From positions 248,001-312,000 of the forward strand of contig JACRDB010000066.1 of NCBI GenBank assembly GCA_016218725.1: a stretch of DNA of 64,000 nt, read 5' to 3'. Of the stretch, positions 16,251-25,214 are shown one piece after another. The position numbers and the translations under genes were made by a program. How positions within the stretch are numbered: position 1 is the first letter of the stretch; each line of letters starts with the position of its first letter. A model generated the notes under the pieces. It made no database searches, was not told the DNA's origin, and was given only the letters and a program-made list of their open reading frames with translations. This stretch comes from Deltaproteobacteria bacterium (GTDB lineage: Bacteria > Myxococcota_A > Polyangia > Polyangiales > Ga0077539).

Positions 16251-16856
16251 ATGAAGATCCCTCCCCGTCCGGTGGTGCTCGCCTCGACGTCGCGGTACCG
16301 CCGGGCTCTGCTGGAGCGCCTGGAGCTCCAGGTCATCTACGACGCTCCGCCCTACGACGAAGAGGCCGCCAAGGAGGCCCTCCTGCCGTGTCCGGTGGAG
16401 CGTCTGGTGCTCATCCTGGCCGAGGGGAAGGCCCGGTCCCTGGCGGCGAGGCACCCCGAGGCGGTGATCCTGGCGGCGGATCAAATGGGGGAACTCGACG
16501 GTGAGCTCCTGGGCAAGCCCGGCACCGCGGAGGCCGCGCGGGCGCAGCTCCGGAGGCTCGCCGGGAGGAGCCACCGGCAGGTGACCGGGATGGTGGCCCT
16601 GGAGCCGTCGACGGGGCGCCTGGAGACGGCCCTGGACGTGCATACCCTGGTGGTCCGCGCTCTCTCCGACGAGGCCATCGCGGACTACGTCGCCCGGGAC
16701 GCGCCGCTCGACAGCGCCGGCTCCTACCGCATCGAGGCCCTGGGCATCGCCCTCTTCGAGCGCATCACCGGCGACGACGCCACGGGGGTCGTGGGCCTCT
16801 CGCTGACCAAGGTGGTGGACCTCCTCGGGCGCTTCGGGGTGCACGTCCTGGGGTGA
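16251..16856 (+). CDS. Maf/YceF-like nucleotide pyrophosphatase
   Basis: 201 residues. Maf proteins hydrolyse non-canonical or modified nucleoside triphosphates to monophosphates; the YceF subgroup prefers 7-methyl-GTP. Seen here are the N-terminal ASTSRYRRALLERL phosphate-binding segment, the YDEEA Glu pair, AADQM with the catalytic Asp, GKPGTAEAA, GSYRIEALGIALFERITG and the C-terminal GDDATGVVGLSL. The combination SxSxYRR plus AGSY-GLG-LFERI resembles the YceF branch rather than the dTTP/UTP-acting YhdE branch; the substrate is inferred from that similarity. Length is typical. Confidence 0.9.
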   Translation: MKIPPRPVVLASTSRYRRALLERLELQVIYDAPPYDEEAAKEALLPCPVERLVLILAEGKARSLAARHPEAVILAADQMGELDGELLGKPGTAEAARAQLRRLAGRSHRQVTGMVALEPSTGRLETALDVHTLVVRALSDEAIADYVARDAPLDSAGSYRIEALGIALFERITGDDATGVVGLSLTKVVDLLGRFGVHVLG

Positions 16857-16901
16857 GGGACACCCCTACCGCTGGGTCTTCGACGACCCCCTGGGAGGGG
16901 G

Positions 16902-16919
16902 CGTTACCGCGCCGTAACG
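16902..16919. terminator. Inverted repeat between convergent maf and lon
   Basis: CGTTAC and GTAACG arms with a 6-bp spacer sit midway between the two convergent stops. A GC-rich stem without a clear T-tract makes it a weak candidate bidirectional terminator. Confidence 0.3.
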
Positions 16920-16956
16920 ATCTCGGGAGGGTCGGGTATTCCAGGGGTCTCGTGCA

Positions 16957-19320
16957 TCAGGCCGCCACCTGGGCGGCCTCTCCCACCAGGGCCAGCGAGG
17001 GACGCTCGAGGGCCGCTCCCAGGACCTGGGTCATGTCCTCGGCCAGGATGAACTCCATGCGATCACGCACCTCCTGAGGGACCTCGTCCAGGTCCCGGGC
17101 GTTGCGCGACGGGAGGATCACCCTCGTGAGCCCCGCCCGGTGCGCGGCGAGCACCTTGGCCTTGATTCCCCCCACCGGGAGCACCCTCCCCCGGAGCGTG
17201 GCCTCGCCCGTCATGGCCGTGTCCGAGCGCACCCTCTGGCCCGTCAAGAGCGACGCCAGCGCTGTGAAGATGGTCACCCCGGCGCTGGGACCGTCCTTGG
17301 GCACGGCCCCCGCGGGGACGTGGATGTGCAGGTCCTGCGAGGCGAAGCGCTCCGGGTCCACGCCCAGCTCCCGGGCGTTGGAGCGCACGTAGGTAAGCGC
17401 CGCCCGGGCGCTCTCCTTCATCACGTCCCCGAGCTGGCCCGTGATCTCCAGCGAGCCCTTCCCCGGCATGCGAGAGGTCTCGACGAAGAGCACTTCGCCC
17501 CCGACGGGCGTCCACGCGAGGCCCGTCGCGACCCCCGGCTGCTGCACCCTCTCGGGCACCTCCTCCTGGTGCTTCGGCCTGCCGAGGTAGCGCCCGAGGC
17601 CGTCGGGCTCCACCCGGAGCGCCGGGGGCTTCCCGTCGCTGTTGCGCACCACCTCCAGCGCCGCCGCGCGGCAGAGCTTCGTGAGCTCCCGCGTGAGCTG
17701 CCTCACGCCCGCCTCGCGGGTGTACTCCCGCACGATCCTCGCAAGGGCCTCGTCGGACACCGTGAGCGCCCCCTCGGGGATCGCATGCTCCTTGAGCTGC
17801 CTGGGCAGAAGGTGCCTCCGGGCGATCTTCACCTTCTCGTCCGGGGTGTAGCCCTGCACCTCCAGCACCTCCAGCCGGTCCCGAAGCGGCGCCGAGAGGG
17901 TCTCCAGGCTGTTGGCCGTGCACACGAAGAGCACCTCCGAGAGGTCGAAGGGTAGCTCCAGGTAGTGGTCCGTGAAGGCGCGGTTCTGCTCCGGGTCCAG
18001 CACCTCCAGGAGCGCCGCCTCCGGAGACCCTCCCCAGCCCGTGCCGAGCTTGTCCACCTCGTCCAGGAGCACCACGGGGTTCTTCACCTTCACCTTGCGC
18101 AGCGCGTGCAGGATCCTCCCGGGGAGCGCGCCCACATAGGTCCTGCGGTGCCCGCGGAGCTCGGCCTCGTCCCTGACGCCCCCGAGGCTCACCCGCACGA
18201 AGGGCCTCCCGGTGGCGTCCGCGATGGACTGCCCCAGGGAGGTCTTGCCCACCCCCGGAGGACCGACCAGGCACAACAGCGTCCCCCGAGGGTTGCCCGA
18301 GAGCTTGAGCACCGCCATGTGCTCCAGCATCCGTCGCTTGGCCTCGTCGAGCCCCGTGTGGTCCTCGTCCAGCTTCCGTTGGATCGCGTCCAGGTCCTCG
18401 CGCGCCTCCGCGCGGGTGCTCCACGGCAGCTCCGCCAGCCAGTCGAGGTACGTACGGATCACATGGGCCTCCATGCCCGCCTGGCCCCCGAGCGCCTCCA
18501 GGCGCTTGAGCTCCCGGTCCGCCACGCCCCGAGCCTCCTCCGGCAGCTTCGCCGCGTCCAGGCGGTCGCGCAGCCTCTGGAGGTCATCGTCGCCGTCGCC
18601 CAGCTCCTTGCGCATGGCCTTCATCTGCTCGCGCAGGAGGGCCTCCCGCTGGGCCTTGCCGACCTCCCGCCGCACGTCCCCGTCCACCTTCCGGCGCAGC
18701 TCCGAGAGCGTCCGGGCCTCCTCCACCAGCTCCGCCACGCGCTGGAGCCTGCGCACCACGTCCGTCTCGGCGAGCACCTCCAGCTCGCGCTCCACCCCGA
18801 GGCCGAGCCCCGCGGTCACCTGGTCCGCCACGCGGCCCGGCTCCGTCTCCGCCGCCAGCTCCGGAGGGGCCCCGCCCGACTCCGTCACCAGGGCCTCGAA
18901 GCGGCGCCTGACGCTCCCCGCGCGGGCCACCGCCTCGGGGTCCTCGCCGCGCGTCTCCGTGAGCGTCTCCACCTCGGCCACCCAGTAGGGGTCCGTCTGC
19001 GTGAGGCTCCACAGCCGAAAGCGCCCCACCCCTTCGAGGGTCACCCGGTACGACCGGTCCCTGGCGCGCTCCAGGCGCGTCACCTTCGCCAGCGTGCCCA
19101 CCGCGTGGAGGTCCCCGAGCGTCGGCTCGGACACCGACGGGTCCCGCTGCACCGCCACCCCAAGCACCGCCCCCACGCTCACCGCCCCGAGGAGCGCCAC
19201 GCTCCGCGAGCGCCCCACCGGCAGCGTGATGGCCGTACCTGGAAACAACACCCCCGTGCGCAACGGCAACACGGGCACCAGCATCCGAGGCGCTTCGGCG
19301 CCTCCAGCGAGGGTCGACAT
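16957..19320 (-). CDS. lon: ATP-dependent protease Lon
   Basis: 787 residues from the ATG at 19320. Lon unfolds and degrades damaged and regulatory proteins in the cytosol. Domains in order: N-terminal LON substrate-binding domain (LVPVLPLRTGVLFPG opening), a helical region, the AAA+ module with Walker A GPPGVGKTSLGQSIA and Walker B NPVVLLDEVDKLG, and the C-terminal peptidase with the Ser-Lys dyad in PKDGPSAGVT and GGIKAKVLAAHRAG. The full set of motifs and length are normal. Myxobacteria often carry two Lon proteins; this sequence alone does not say which one this is. It is convergent with maf. The TetR gene lies upstream on the same strand, 118 bp away. Confidence 0.97.
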   Translation of the reverse strand: MSTLAGGAEAPRMLVPVLPLRTGVLFPGTAITLPVGRSRSVALLGAVSVGAVLGVAVQRDPSVSEPTLGDLHAVGTLAKVTRLERARDRSYRVTLEGVGRFRLWSLTQTDPYWVAEVETLTETRGEDPEAVARAGSVRRRFEALVTESGGAPPELAAETEPGRVADQVTAGLGLGVERELEVLAETDVVRRLQRVAELVEEARTLSELRRKVDGDVRREVGKAQREALLREQMKAMRKELGDGDDDLQRLRDRLDAAKLPEEARGVADRELKRLEALGGQAGMEAHVIRTYLDWLAELPWSTRAEAREDLDAIQRKLDEDHTGLDEAKRRMLEHMAVLKLSGNPRGTLLCLVGPPGVGKTSLGQSIADATGRPFVRVSLGGVRDEAELRGHRRTYVGALPGRILHALRKVKVKNPVVLLDEVDKLGTGWGGSPEAALLEVLDPEQNRAFTDHYLELPFDLSEVLFVCTANSLETLSAPLRDRLEVLEVQGYTPDEKVKIARRHLLPRQLKEHAIPEGALTVSDEALARIVREYTREAGVRQLTRELTKLCRAAALEVVRNSDGKPPALRVEPDGLGRYLGRPKHQEEVPERVQQPGVATGLAWTPVGGEVLFVETSRMPGKGSLEITGQLGDVMKESARAALTYVRSNARELGVDPERFASQDLHIHVPAGAVPKDGPSAGVTIFTALASLLTGQRVRSDTAMTGEATLRGRVLPVGGIKAKVLAAHRAGLTRVILPSRNARDLDEVPQEVRDRMEFILAEDMTQVLGAALERPSLALVGEAAQVAA

Positions 19321-19438
19321 GGGAGCTCCAGCCGCGGACGGCACGGTCCGCACACATCCCCGCACACACCCCTGCGGGACGCGAAATCGCCCGGTGGGAG
19401 CGGCAGGTGAACGAAAAGTAAATCCGTTCAACGCGCCG

Positions 19439-20044
19439 TCAAGGCGAGAAATGCAATCCCCTGCGGTGGAGGAGCCCACGGAGGACCAGGCGGTGCATCG
19501 CCGCGAGGGCCTGGTCCAGGTCTTCGCGCGGGAACTTGAACACCCACGGCGGGGAGAAGCTCCCGTAGGCCCTGACGAGGGTGAGGGCCGTGAGCTCCGG
19601 GTTGGGGGCGTCGAACTCCAGGGCGCCGTGGCCTTCGCGCAGGAGGCCTTCCAGGAGGGCCCTCTCGCTGCCCAGGAAGCGCGCGTGGGCGCTGACGATG
19701 CTGGGGGCGGCGCAGTGGACCAGCTCCGGGGCGTGGCCCCCCTCGTCCACCAGGCGCAGGAGCGCGGCGAGCCTGGCGTCGAGCACGGCCTGGAGCCGCG
19801 CCCCGTGGGACCCGTGGGGCGCCTCGGCGGCGGCGCGCATGGCGGAGAGCACGGCCTCGTGCCAGCGGTCGCTCAGGGCTTCGAGGATGGCGTCCTTGGA
19901 GGGGAACTCCAGGTACAGGGTGCCTACGCCCAGGCCCACCTCCCGGGCGATCTCCGCCATGGTGGTGCGGGCGGGGCCGTGGACCCGGAAGAGGCCCTCC
20001 GCGGCCTGGAGGATCTGTCCGCGGCGGGAGTCGCAAGCGCTCAT
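19439..20044 (-). CDS. TetR-family transcriptional regulator
   Basis: 201 residues from the ATG at 20044. The N-terminal TetR helix-turn-helix is clear (ILQAAEGLFRVHGPARTTMAEIAREVGLGVGTLYLEFPSKDAILEAL). The C-terminal ligand-binding/dimerisation domain has no identifiable ligand. The start is only 37 bp from the divergent yvcK-like gene, so the shared intergenic region is the likely operator and the regulator probably represses itself and perhaps that gene or downstream lon. Confidence 0.9.
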   Translation of the reverse strand: MSACDSRRGQILQAAEGLFRVHGPARTTMAEIAREVGLGVGTLYLEFPSKDAILEALSDRWHEAVLSAMRAAAEAPHGSHGARLQAVLDARLAALLRLVDEGGHAPELVHCAAPSIVSAHARFLGSERALLEGLLREGHGALEFDAPNPELTALTLVRAYGSFSPPWVFKFPREDLDQALAAMHRLVLRGLLHRRGLHFSP

Positions 20045-20081
20045 GGACGGTGCGCGGGATGGTACCCTCCCGGCGATCCCC

Positions 20082-21041
20082 ATGGCGAGGCCCCACATCG
20101 TCACCATCGGCGGAGGCACCGGGCACTACACCCTCCTGACGGGCCTGCGCGCCCTGGACGTGGACCTCACGGCCATCGTCACCATGATGGACTCCGGCGG
20201 CAGCTCCGGTCGCCTGCGGGACGAGTACGGCATGCTCCCGCCGGGGGACTTCACCCGGTGCCTGATCGCGCTCTCGTCGCACCCGGACGCCGTAAAAGAC
20301 CTGCTGGGGCACCGGTTCCGGGGCGGGAGCCTCCAGGGGCACACGCTCCGGAACATCATTTTTACGGCCCTCCACGAGCTCACCGGGAGCCCCGCGGAGA
20401 CCGTGGAGCGGCTCCACGCCATCTTCGCGGTGAACCACCGGGTGCTCCCCGTCACCCTGGACACGGTGCAGCTCGTGGTCCACCTGGAGAACGACCGGAT
20501 CATCCGTGGTGAGGCCAACCTGGACGGCCTCGGGGAGCTCCTCGACGCGCCCGTCCTGAGCGTGTACCTCGACCCCGTGGCGGAGGCCTTCCCTCGCGCG
20601 CTGGAGGCCATCGAGAAGGCGAGCCTGGTGGTGGTGGGCCCGGGCGACCTCTTCACGTCGGTGATCCCAAACCTCCTGGTGCGCGGCGTGCGCGAGGCCC
20701 TGGGGCGCTCAAGGGCGCGGGTGCTCTATGTGTGCAACGTGATGACCAAGCCCAACGAGACCCCGGGGTACACCGTGGAGGACTTCGTGGGCACCGCGTC
20801 GGTGTACCTGGGTGAGGCCCGCCTGGACGCGGCACTCTACAACAACGTGTGGCCCTCGCTCAACGTGGACGCCTACCGCGCCCAGGGGAGCGAGCCCGTG
20901 CGCACGGACCCGTCGAGGCCCGTGAGGGCCGGGCTCCTGCACCCGGCGGACCTGCTCCTCGAAGGCACCCTCATCCGTCACGACCCGAGGAAGCTCGCCC
21001 AGGCCATCTGGAGCGTTGCGCGGTCCGAGGGCTGGTGGTGA
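20082..21041 (+). CDS. YvcK/CofD-like gluconeogenesis-factor protein
   Basis: 319 residues from the ATG at 20082. Motifs typical of the YvcK/CofD-like family: VTIGGGTGHYTLLTGLR at the N-terminus, then MMDSGGSSGRLRDEYGMLPPGDFTRCLIALS, LLGHRFRGGSLQGHTLRN, VVVGPGDLFTSVIPNLLV and YVCNVMTKPNETPGYTVEDF. In other bacteria YvcK binds UDP-sugars and links carbon metabolism to cell-wall growth; that role is inferred here. The protein lacks a signal peptide and is cytosolic. It is divergent from TetR and ends 3 bp before the convergent phosphatase gene. Confidence 0.9.
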   Translation: MARPHIVTIGGGTGHYTLLTGLRALDVDLTAIVTMMDSGGSSGRLRDEYGMLPPGDFTRCLIALSSHPDAVKDLLGHRFRGGSLQGHTLRNIIFTALHELTGSPAETVERLHAIFAVNHRVLPVTLDTVQLVVHLENDRIIRGEANLDGLGELLDAPVLSVYLDPVAEAFPRALEAIEKASLVVVGPGDLFTSVIPNLLVRGVREALGRSRARVLYVCNVMTKPNETPGYTVEDFVGTASVYLGEARLDAALYNNVWPSLNVDAYRAQGSEPVRTDPSRPVRAGLLHPADLLLEGTLIRHDPRKLAQAIWSVARSEGWW

Positions 21042-21044
21042 CGC

Positions 21045-21788
21045 TCAGGCCACCTTCACCACCACCACGGTGATGTTGTCCCGGCTGCCCTGGGCGAAGG
21101 CCTCCTCCACCATCGCCTCGGCGGCGTCGGAGGCCGTGGGCAGCGCCAGGAGGCGCTGGAGCTCTGGGTCCGGGACGCCATCCATCAGCCCGTCGGTGCA
21201 CAGGAGGAACGTGTCTCCGGGGAGGAGCGCCTCGGTGCGCAGGGGCGGGCGCTGCCCGGGGCGGAGCCCGACGGCGCGGGTGATCACGTTCTTGTGGGGG
21301 AAGTCTTCCAGGGGCGGGAGGTCATAGCCCGAGCGCTGGAGGTCGAAGTACAGCGAGTGATCGCGGGTGAGGGCTTCGAGGACGCCTCCCCGGAGGCGGT
21401 AGATCCGTGAGTCCCCCACGTGCGCCATGATGGCCTGGGCGCCGTCCAGCACCAGGGCGGCCACGGTGGAGCCCATGGACGCGAGGCGCCCCGTGCGGCG
21501 CTGGAAGACCTCCGCGTCGGCGAGGCGTACGGCCACGTCCAGGAGGTTCTCCGTGAGCCCGAGGGCGCGGTCGTAGCCGAAGGGCCAGGTGGCCTCGTGG
21601 TCGGTGAGGGCCCGGCGCACAAAGCCCTCCAGGGTCTCTACGGTGATCCTGCTGGCCACCTCTCCGCCCTCGTAGCCTCCCATCCCGTCGGCCACCGCGA
21701 AGAGCCCGAGCCGCGGAGCGTGCACAAACGCGTCCTCGTTGTTCGCCCTGCGACCTACATGTGTACGCGCTGCGCTCTGGATTTCCAT
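21045..21788 (-). CDS. PP2C-family Ser/Thr protein phosphatase
   Basis: 247 residues. The ATG at 21788 has a GGAGGT ribosome-binding site 6 nt upstream, better than an alternative ATG at 21806. PP2C metal-binding motifs are complete: RRANNEDAF, FAVADGMGGYEGGEVAS, HVGDSRIYRLRGG, LTRDHSL, LLCTDGLMDGV and GSRDNITVVVV. It should dephosphorylate Ser/Thr-phosphorylated proteins in a Mn/Mg-dependent manner, a natural counterpart of the Ser/Thr kinase encoded ~5 kb away, although no link is shown. Confidence 0.93.
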   Translation of the reverse strand: MEIQSAARTHVGRRANNEDAFVHAPRLGLFAVADGMGGYEGGEVASRITVETLEGFVRRALTDHEATWPFGYDRALGLTENLLDVAVRLADAEVFQRRTGRLASMGSTVAALVLDGAQAIMAHVGDSRIYRLRGGVLEALTRDHSLYFDLQRSGYDLPPLEDFPHKNVITRAVGLRPGQRPPLRTEALLPGDTFLLCTDGLMDGVPDPELQRLLALPTASDAAEAMVEEAFAQGSRDNITVVVVKVA

Positions 21789-21915
21789 GGCGGCACCTCC
21801 GTGCATGGGGAGGTGCCTCTGCGAAGGCCGTACCGCTGTGAAATTATTGGAGTTTTTCCGTCTGCTGGGGTGTCTGGACCCCAAAGGTCCGGGGCGCTGG
21901 TGGGGTGTGGCGACC

Positions 21916-22218
21916 TCACCGCCGGTAGGGGCGGCGGTGGCGAAGCGGGTAGAACGGCGAGCCCGGATACACCGCGGGCATGGCGCCCATGATGCCTGCG
22001 TACTCCGGGATCGCCTCGATCGCGGCGCGCGGCGGCACGGGGCGCTCGACGGCGGCCTGGCCCGGGACCACCCCGAGGGCCTCCTCGGTCTCGACAACGG
22101 GCTCGGGCCTGGGGGTGCTCGCGTTGACCTCGGAGCAGCCCAGGGAGCCCCCCAGGGCCAGAGCGGTAAGCGCCGGGAGGCCAGTGGAGCACACCGCAGG
22201 GATCGGTCTTCGCGCCAT
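21916..22218 (-). CDS. Small secreted lipoprotein-like protein
   Basis: 100 residues. Hydrophobic signal TGLPALTALALGGSLGC with a possible lipobox (SLGC); the mature part is Pro-rich and ends RHRRPYRR. No family recognised. It lies between the PP2C gene and the PpiC gene on the same strand, with a 33-bp gap to the PpiC stop and ~130 bp to the phosphatase start. It could be spurious, but the signal and the gap-filling position support it. Confidence 0.45.
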   Translation of the reverse strand: MARRPIPAVCSTGLPALTALALGGSLGCSEVNASTPRPEPVVETEEALGVVPGQAAVERPVPPRAAIEAIPEYAGIMGAMPAVYPGSPFYPLRHRRPYRR

Positions 22219-22251
22219 GAACCGTTGGACGCCCGGGGCGCCCCGGAGTTC

Positions 22252-23028
22252 TCAGCGAACGCCCTCGACCCGGAGGTGCCAGCGCCGAAGGAGCGCTTCC
22301 CGGGCCGCTTCCAGGCGCCGGGACTGGGCCTCCGCCAGGAGGTCCACCCGGACGCGCTCTCGCACCTCGGCCAGGGTGGCGTCTCGGGGCTCCTGCCGGG
22401 CGGTCACCTGCACCCGGTGGAGCCCATGGCGGGAGCGCACCGGGCCCACCCACTGCCCCACGGGCGCGGTCTCTACGGTGCGCGCGAAGTCCTCGCCAAA
22501 GGACCCCAGGAGCTCCTCATGGGCGCGCTCAAGGAGCTCCGACCCGAAGGGGAAGGGCTCCCCGGGGGAGCCCTCAGGCAGCGCGTCCGCGGTGGTGAAC
22601 ACATGCCGAAGGCTCACCACCGGCCCCTGACGGTAGCGCTCCCGGTGCGCGGCGAGCCAGGCACGGAGCTGCGCGTCGGAGGGCTCTCCGAGGGCGGAGG
22701 GGTCGTCCAGCTCGGCCTCCAGGCGCCGCACCAGGCGGTCACGAACAAAGGGGTCGTCCCGGTCCATGCCCCGGGAGAGGGCCTCGCGGTAGAGGGCCTC
22801 GTCCTGGGCGTGGCGACGCACGAGCCTCCGTAGCTCTGCCGCCGTGGGCGCCCGACCGGTGTCCGCGCGGTGGCGCTCGCGCAGGGCGCTCACCGTGGCG
22901 CGGGACACCTCCAGGCGCCGAGGGTCCTCCCTCGGGGCGCGCACACTTTGCAGCGCGAAGAGGGCCGCGCCCAGCGCCAGGAAGTGCACCAGGGGCTCCC
23001 TCCACCACCGTACGCCCGGGGCGCTCAC
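22252..23028 (-). CDS. Membrane-anchored PpiC-type peptidyl-prolyl isomerase
   Basis: The GTG at 23028 puts the REPLVHFLALGAALFALQSV anchor directly at the N-terminus, as usual in this family; an upstream ATG would overlap the divergent CoA-transferase start. The ~60-residue helical region includes the motif QDEALYREALSRGMDRDDPFVRDRLVRRLE, typical of SurA/PpiC-like chaperones. The C-terminal parvulin-like part (VSLRHVFTTADALPEG ... VGQWVGPVRSRHGLHRVQV) matches the PPIase core. It is expected to help fold envelope proteins in the periplasm. Confidence 0.8.
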   Translation of the reverse strand: MSAPGVRWWREPLVHFLALGAALFALQSVRAPREDPRRLEVSRATVSALRERHRADTGRAPTAAELRRLVRRHAQDEALYREALSRGMDRDDPFVRDRLVRRLEAELDDPSALGEPSDAQLRAWLAAHRERYRQGPVVSLRHVFTTADALPEGSPGEPFPFGSELLERAHEELLGSFGEDFARTVETAPVGQWVGPVRSRHGLHRVQVTARQEPRDATLAEVRERVRVDLLAEAQSRRLEAAREALLRRWHLRVEGVR

Positions 23029-23083
23029 GGCGAGGGAGCATACCCGTTGCGCGCGGGGGGCGGCGCGTGGACACTCCCCCGCC

Positions 23084-24370
23084 ATGACACCGACGGTGAC
23101 CGCAGAGGAGGCCCTGAGCGTGGTTCGCTCGGGCCAGAGGGTCTTTGTCCACTCCGTGGCCGCCGCGCCGCAGCACCTCCTGGCGGCCCTGGTGGCGCGG
23201 GCCCCGGAGCTCCGGGACGTGGAGCTGGTGCACCTGCACACCGAGGGCCCCGCCCCCTACGCGGCCCCGGAGCTGGCCCGGAGCTTCCGAACGAACGCCC
23301 TCTTCGTGGGCGCCAACCTCCGGGAGGCCGTGGCCCGCGGGCAGGCGGACTATGTCCCGGTGTTCCTCTCCGAGGTCCCCGGGCTCTTCCGCAAGAGGGT
23401 GCTCCCGCTGGACGTGGCCCTGGTGCAGGTGTCTCCCCCCGACCGCCACGGGTGGTGCTCCCTCGGGGTGAGCGTGGACGTGGCCCGGGCGGCCGTGCAG
23501 AGCGCCGCCACGGTGATCGCCCAGGTCAACCCGAGGATGCCCAGGACCCACGGGGACGGGCTCCTGCACGTGCGTCAGCTCCAGGCCATGGTGCCCTTCG
23601 AGACGCCGCTGCCGGAGCACCGCGGGGACCCGCCGGGGCCGCTGGAGAAGGCCATCGGGCGCAACGTCGCCGCGCTGGTCGAGGACGGCGCCACGCTCCA
23701 GCTCGGCATCGGGACGATCCCCGACGCGGTGCTCGCCTCGCTCGAGGGCCACCGGCGCCTCGGGGTCCACACGGAGATGTTCTCCGACGGCCTCGTGGAC
23801 CTCATCGAGCGGGGGGTGGTCACCGGCGAGTGCAAGGTCAAGCACCCCGGCAAGGTGGTCGCGGGCTTCGTGATGGGCACCCGGCGCCTCTATGACTTCA
23901 TTGACGACAACCCGCTGGTAGCCATGTTGGATATCGCCTATGTGAACAACCCCGAGGTGATCAAGAAGAACCCCCGGGTGACGGCCATCAACTCCGCGGT
24001 GGAGGTGGACCTGACGGGCCAGGTGTGCGCCGACTCCATCGGGACCCGGCAGTTCTCGGGCGTGGGCGGGCAGATGGATTTCATCCGCGCGTCGGCCCTC
24101 TCCGAGGGCGGGCGACCCATCATCGCCCTGCCCTCGGTGACCTCCCGGGGCGAGAGCCGGATCGTCCCGGTGCTCAAGCCCGGGGCCGGGGTGGTCACCA
24201 CCCGGGCCCACGTCCACTGGGTGGTCACCGAGCACGGCGCCGCCTACCTCTACGGCCGCAACCTCCGCCAGCGGGCCCGCGCCCTGATCGATGTGGCCCA
24301 CCCGGACCACCGCGAGGCCCTCGCCCGCGCCGCGAGGGAGCGCTTCGGCCGCTTTGAAGATGTCCCTTGA
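23084..24370 (+). CDS. Acetyl-CoA hydrolase / 4-hydroxybutyrate-type CoA-transferase
   Basis: 428 residues from the ATG at 23084. Family I CoA-transferase of the acetyl-CoA hydrolase/4-hydroxybutyrate CoA-transferase group, moving CoA between short-chain acyl groups. It carries LQLGIGTIPDAVLASL and the catalytic-Glu segment GVHTEMFSDGLVDLIERG, then GFVMGTRRLYDFIDDNP and VGGQMDFIRASALSEGGRPI near the C-terminus. The acyl donor cannot be fixed from sequence. It overlaps the following methyltransferase gene by 11 bp, so they are translationally coupled. Confidence 0.92.
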   Translation: MTPTVTAEEALSVVRSGQRVFVHSVAAAPQHLLAALVARAPELRDVELVHLHTEGPAPYAAPELARSFRTNALFVGANLREAVARGQADYVPVFLSEVPGLFRKRVLPLDVALVQVSPPDRHGWCSLGVSVDVARAAVQSAATVIAQVNPRMPRTHGDGLLHVRQLQAMVPFETPLPEHRGDPPGPLEKAIGRNVAALVEDGATLQLGIGTIPDAVLASLEGHRRLGVHTEMFSDGLVDLIERGVVTGECKVKHPGKVVAGFVMGTRRLYDFIDDNPLVAMLDIAYVNNPEVIKKNPRVTAINSAVEVDLTGQVCADSIGTRQFSGVGGQMDFIRASALSEGGRPIIALPSVTSRGESRIVPVLKPGAGVVTTRAHVHWVVTEHGAAYLYGRNLRQRARALIDVAHPDHREALARAARERFGRFEDVP

Positions 24371-25214
24371 AGGGCCCCAGCGCCTGACCCTGGCGCTCGC
24401 CCTGGCCGTGTCCCCAGGGTGTAGATCCCGGAGGGCCTCGCCTCCCCCACCCCCCCTCGGCGTGCTTCACCCGTCCTCGGTGACCGAGGACCCTCGCGTG
24501 AGCGACCCCGACAACCCCGTATGGCGCGAGCTCTGGGCCCGCTCCACGGACCCCGGACGCGACCGCTCAACCTCCATGGTGAGGCTCCTCGACCACCTCC
24601 GGCCGGCGCCAGGCGAGCGCCTCGGGGACCTCGGGGCCGGCGCGGGCTACCTCACCTTCCGGCTTGCCGAATTGGTAGGTCAAGGTGGGATGGTGTACGC
24701 CACGGACACCGACGGGGCGCTCCTCCGGTGGATCGTGTGGGAGGCGCGGCGTAGGGGCGTAGCGAACGTGCAGGCTCGGAGGGTGAGCCCGGAGAGGGTG
24801 GGGCTTGACCCTGGCTCCGTGGACGCCCTGGTGCTTTGCAACGTCTACCTCTTTGACCGCGGGAGGGAGGGGTCCCTGCGGGGGTGGCTCCGGGAGGCCT
24901 GGGAGGCGCTGCGTCCGGGTGGGCGCTTCGTGGTGCTGGACGATTTCTTTCGCTCGGCGCCCTTTCGGGTCTGCGAGAGCTGTCCGGTGGCGCGGCAGCT
25001 CACCCCGGAGGAGGTAGCGCTGCTGGCGCCTGGGCGCTTCCAGGTGGAGCGCCGGGAGCGTGTGGCGGTGGCCCGGGTTTTTCGTCCGGGGGAGGCCCCG
25101 GGGTACCTCTTTACGCTCCGGCGGCTCAGTCCCTCGCGCGATCCAGGAGGCGCTGGAAGCGCGACGCCATCGCCGGGGGGAGGGTCTCCCTCCAGGGAGC
25201 CCGGAGGTGATTGA
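24360..25214 (+). CDS. Putative lipoprotein SAM-dependent methyltransferase
   Basis: 284 residues. The ATG at 24360 lies inside the end of the CoA-transferase gene. The N-terminus resembles a lipoprotein signal (LALALAVSPGC). The Rossmann methyltransferase core follows: motif I GDLGAGAGYLTFRLAELVG, motif II TDTDGALLRWIV, the post-I acidic SVDALVLCNVYLF and a RPGGRFVVLDDFF strand. This is a class I methyltransferase of the UbiE/small-molecule type. A secreted methyltransferase would lack cytosolic SAM, which makes the signal peptide odd; it could be a false reading of a hydrophobic N-terminus. The 3' end overlaps the convergent gene by 89 bp. Confidence 0.7.
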   Translation: MSLEGPQRLTLALALAVSPGCRSRRASPPPPPLGVLHPSSVTEDPRVSDPDNPVWRELWARSTDPGRDRSTSMVRLLDHLRPAPGERLGDLGAGAGYLTFRLAELVGQGGMVYATDTDGALLRWIVWEARRRGVANVQARRVSPERVGLDPGSVDALVLCNVYLFDRGREGSLRGWLREAWEALRPGGRFVVLDDFFRSAPFRVCESCPVARQLTPEEVALLAPGRFQVERRERVAVARVFRPGEAPGYLFTLRRLSPSRDPGGAGSATPSPGGGSPSREPGGD

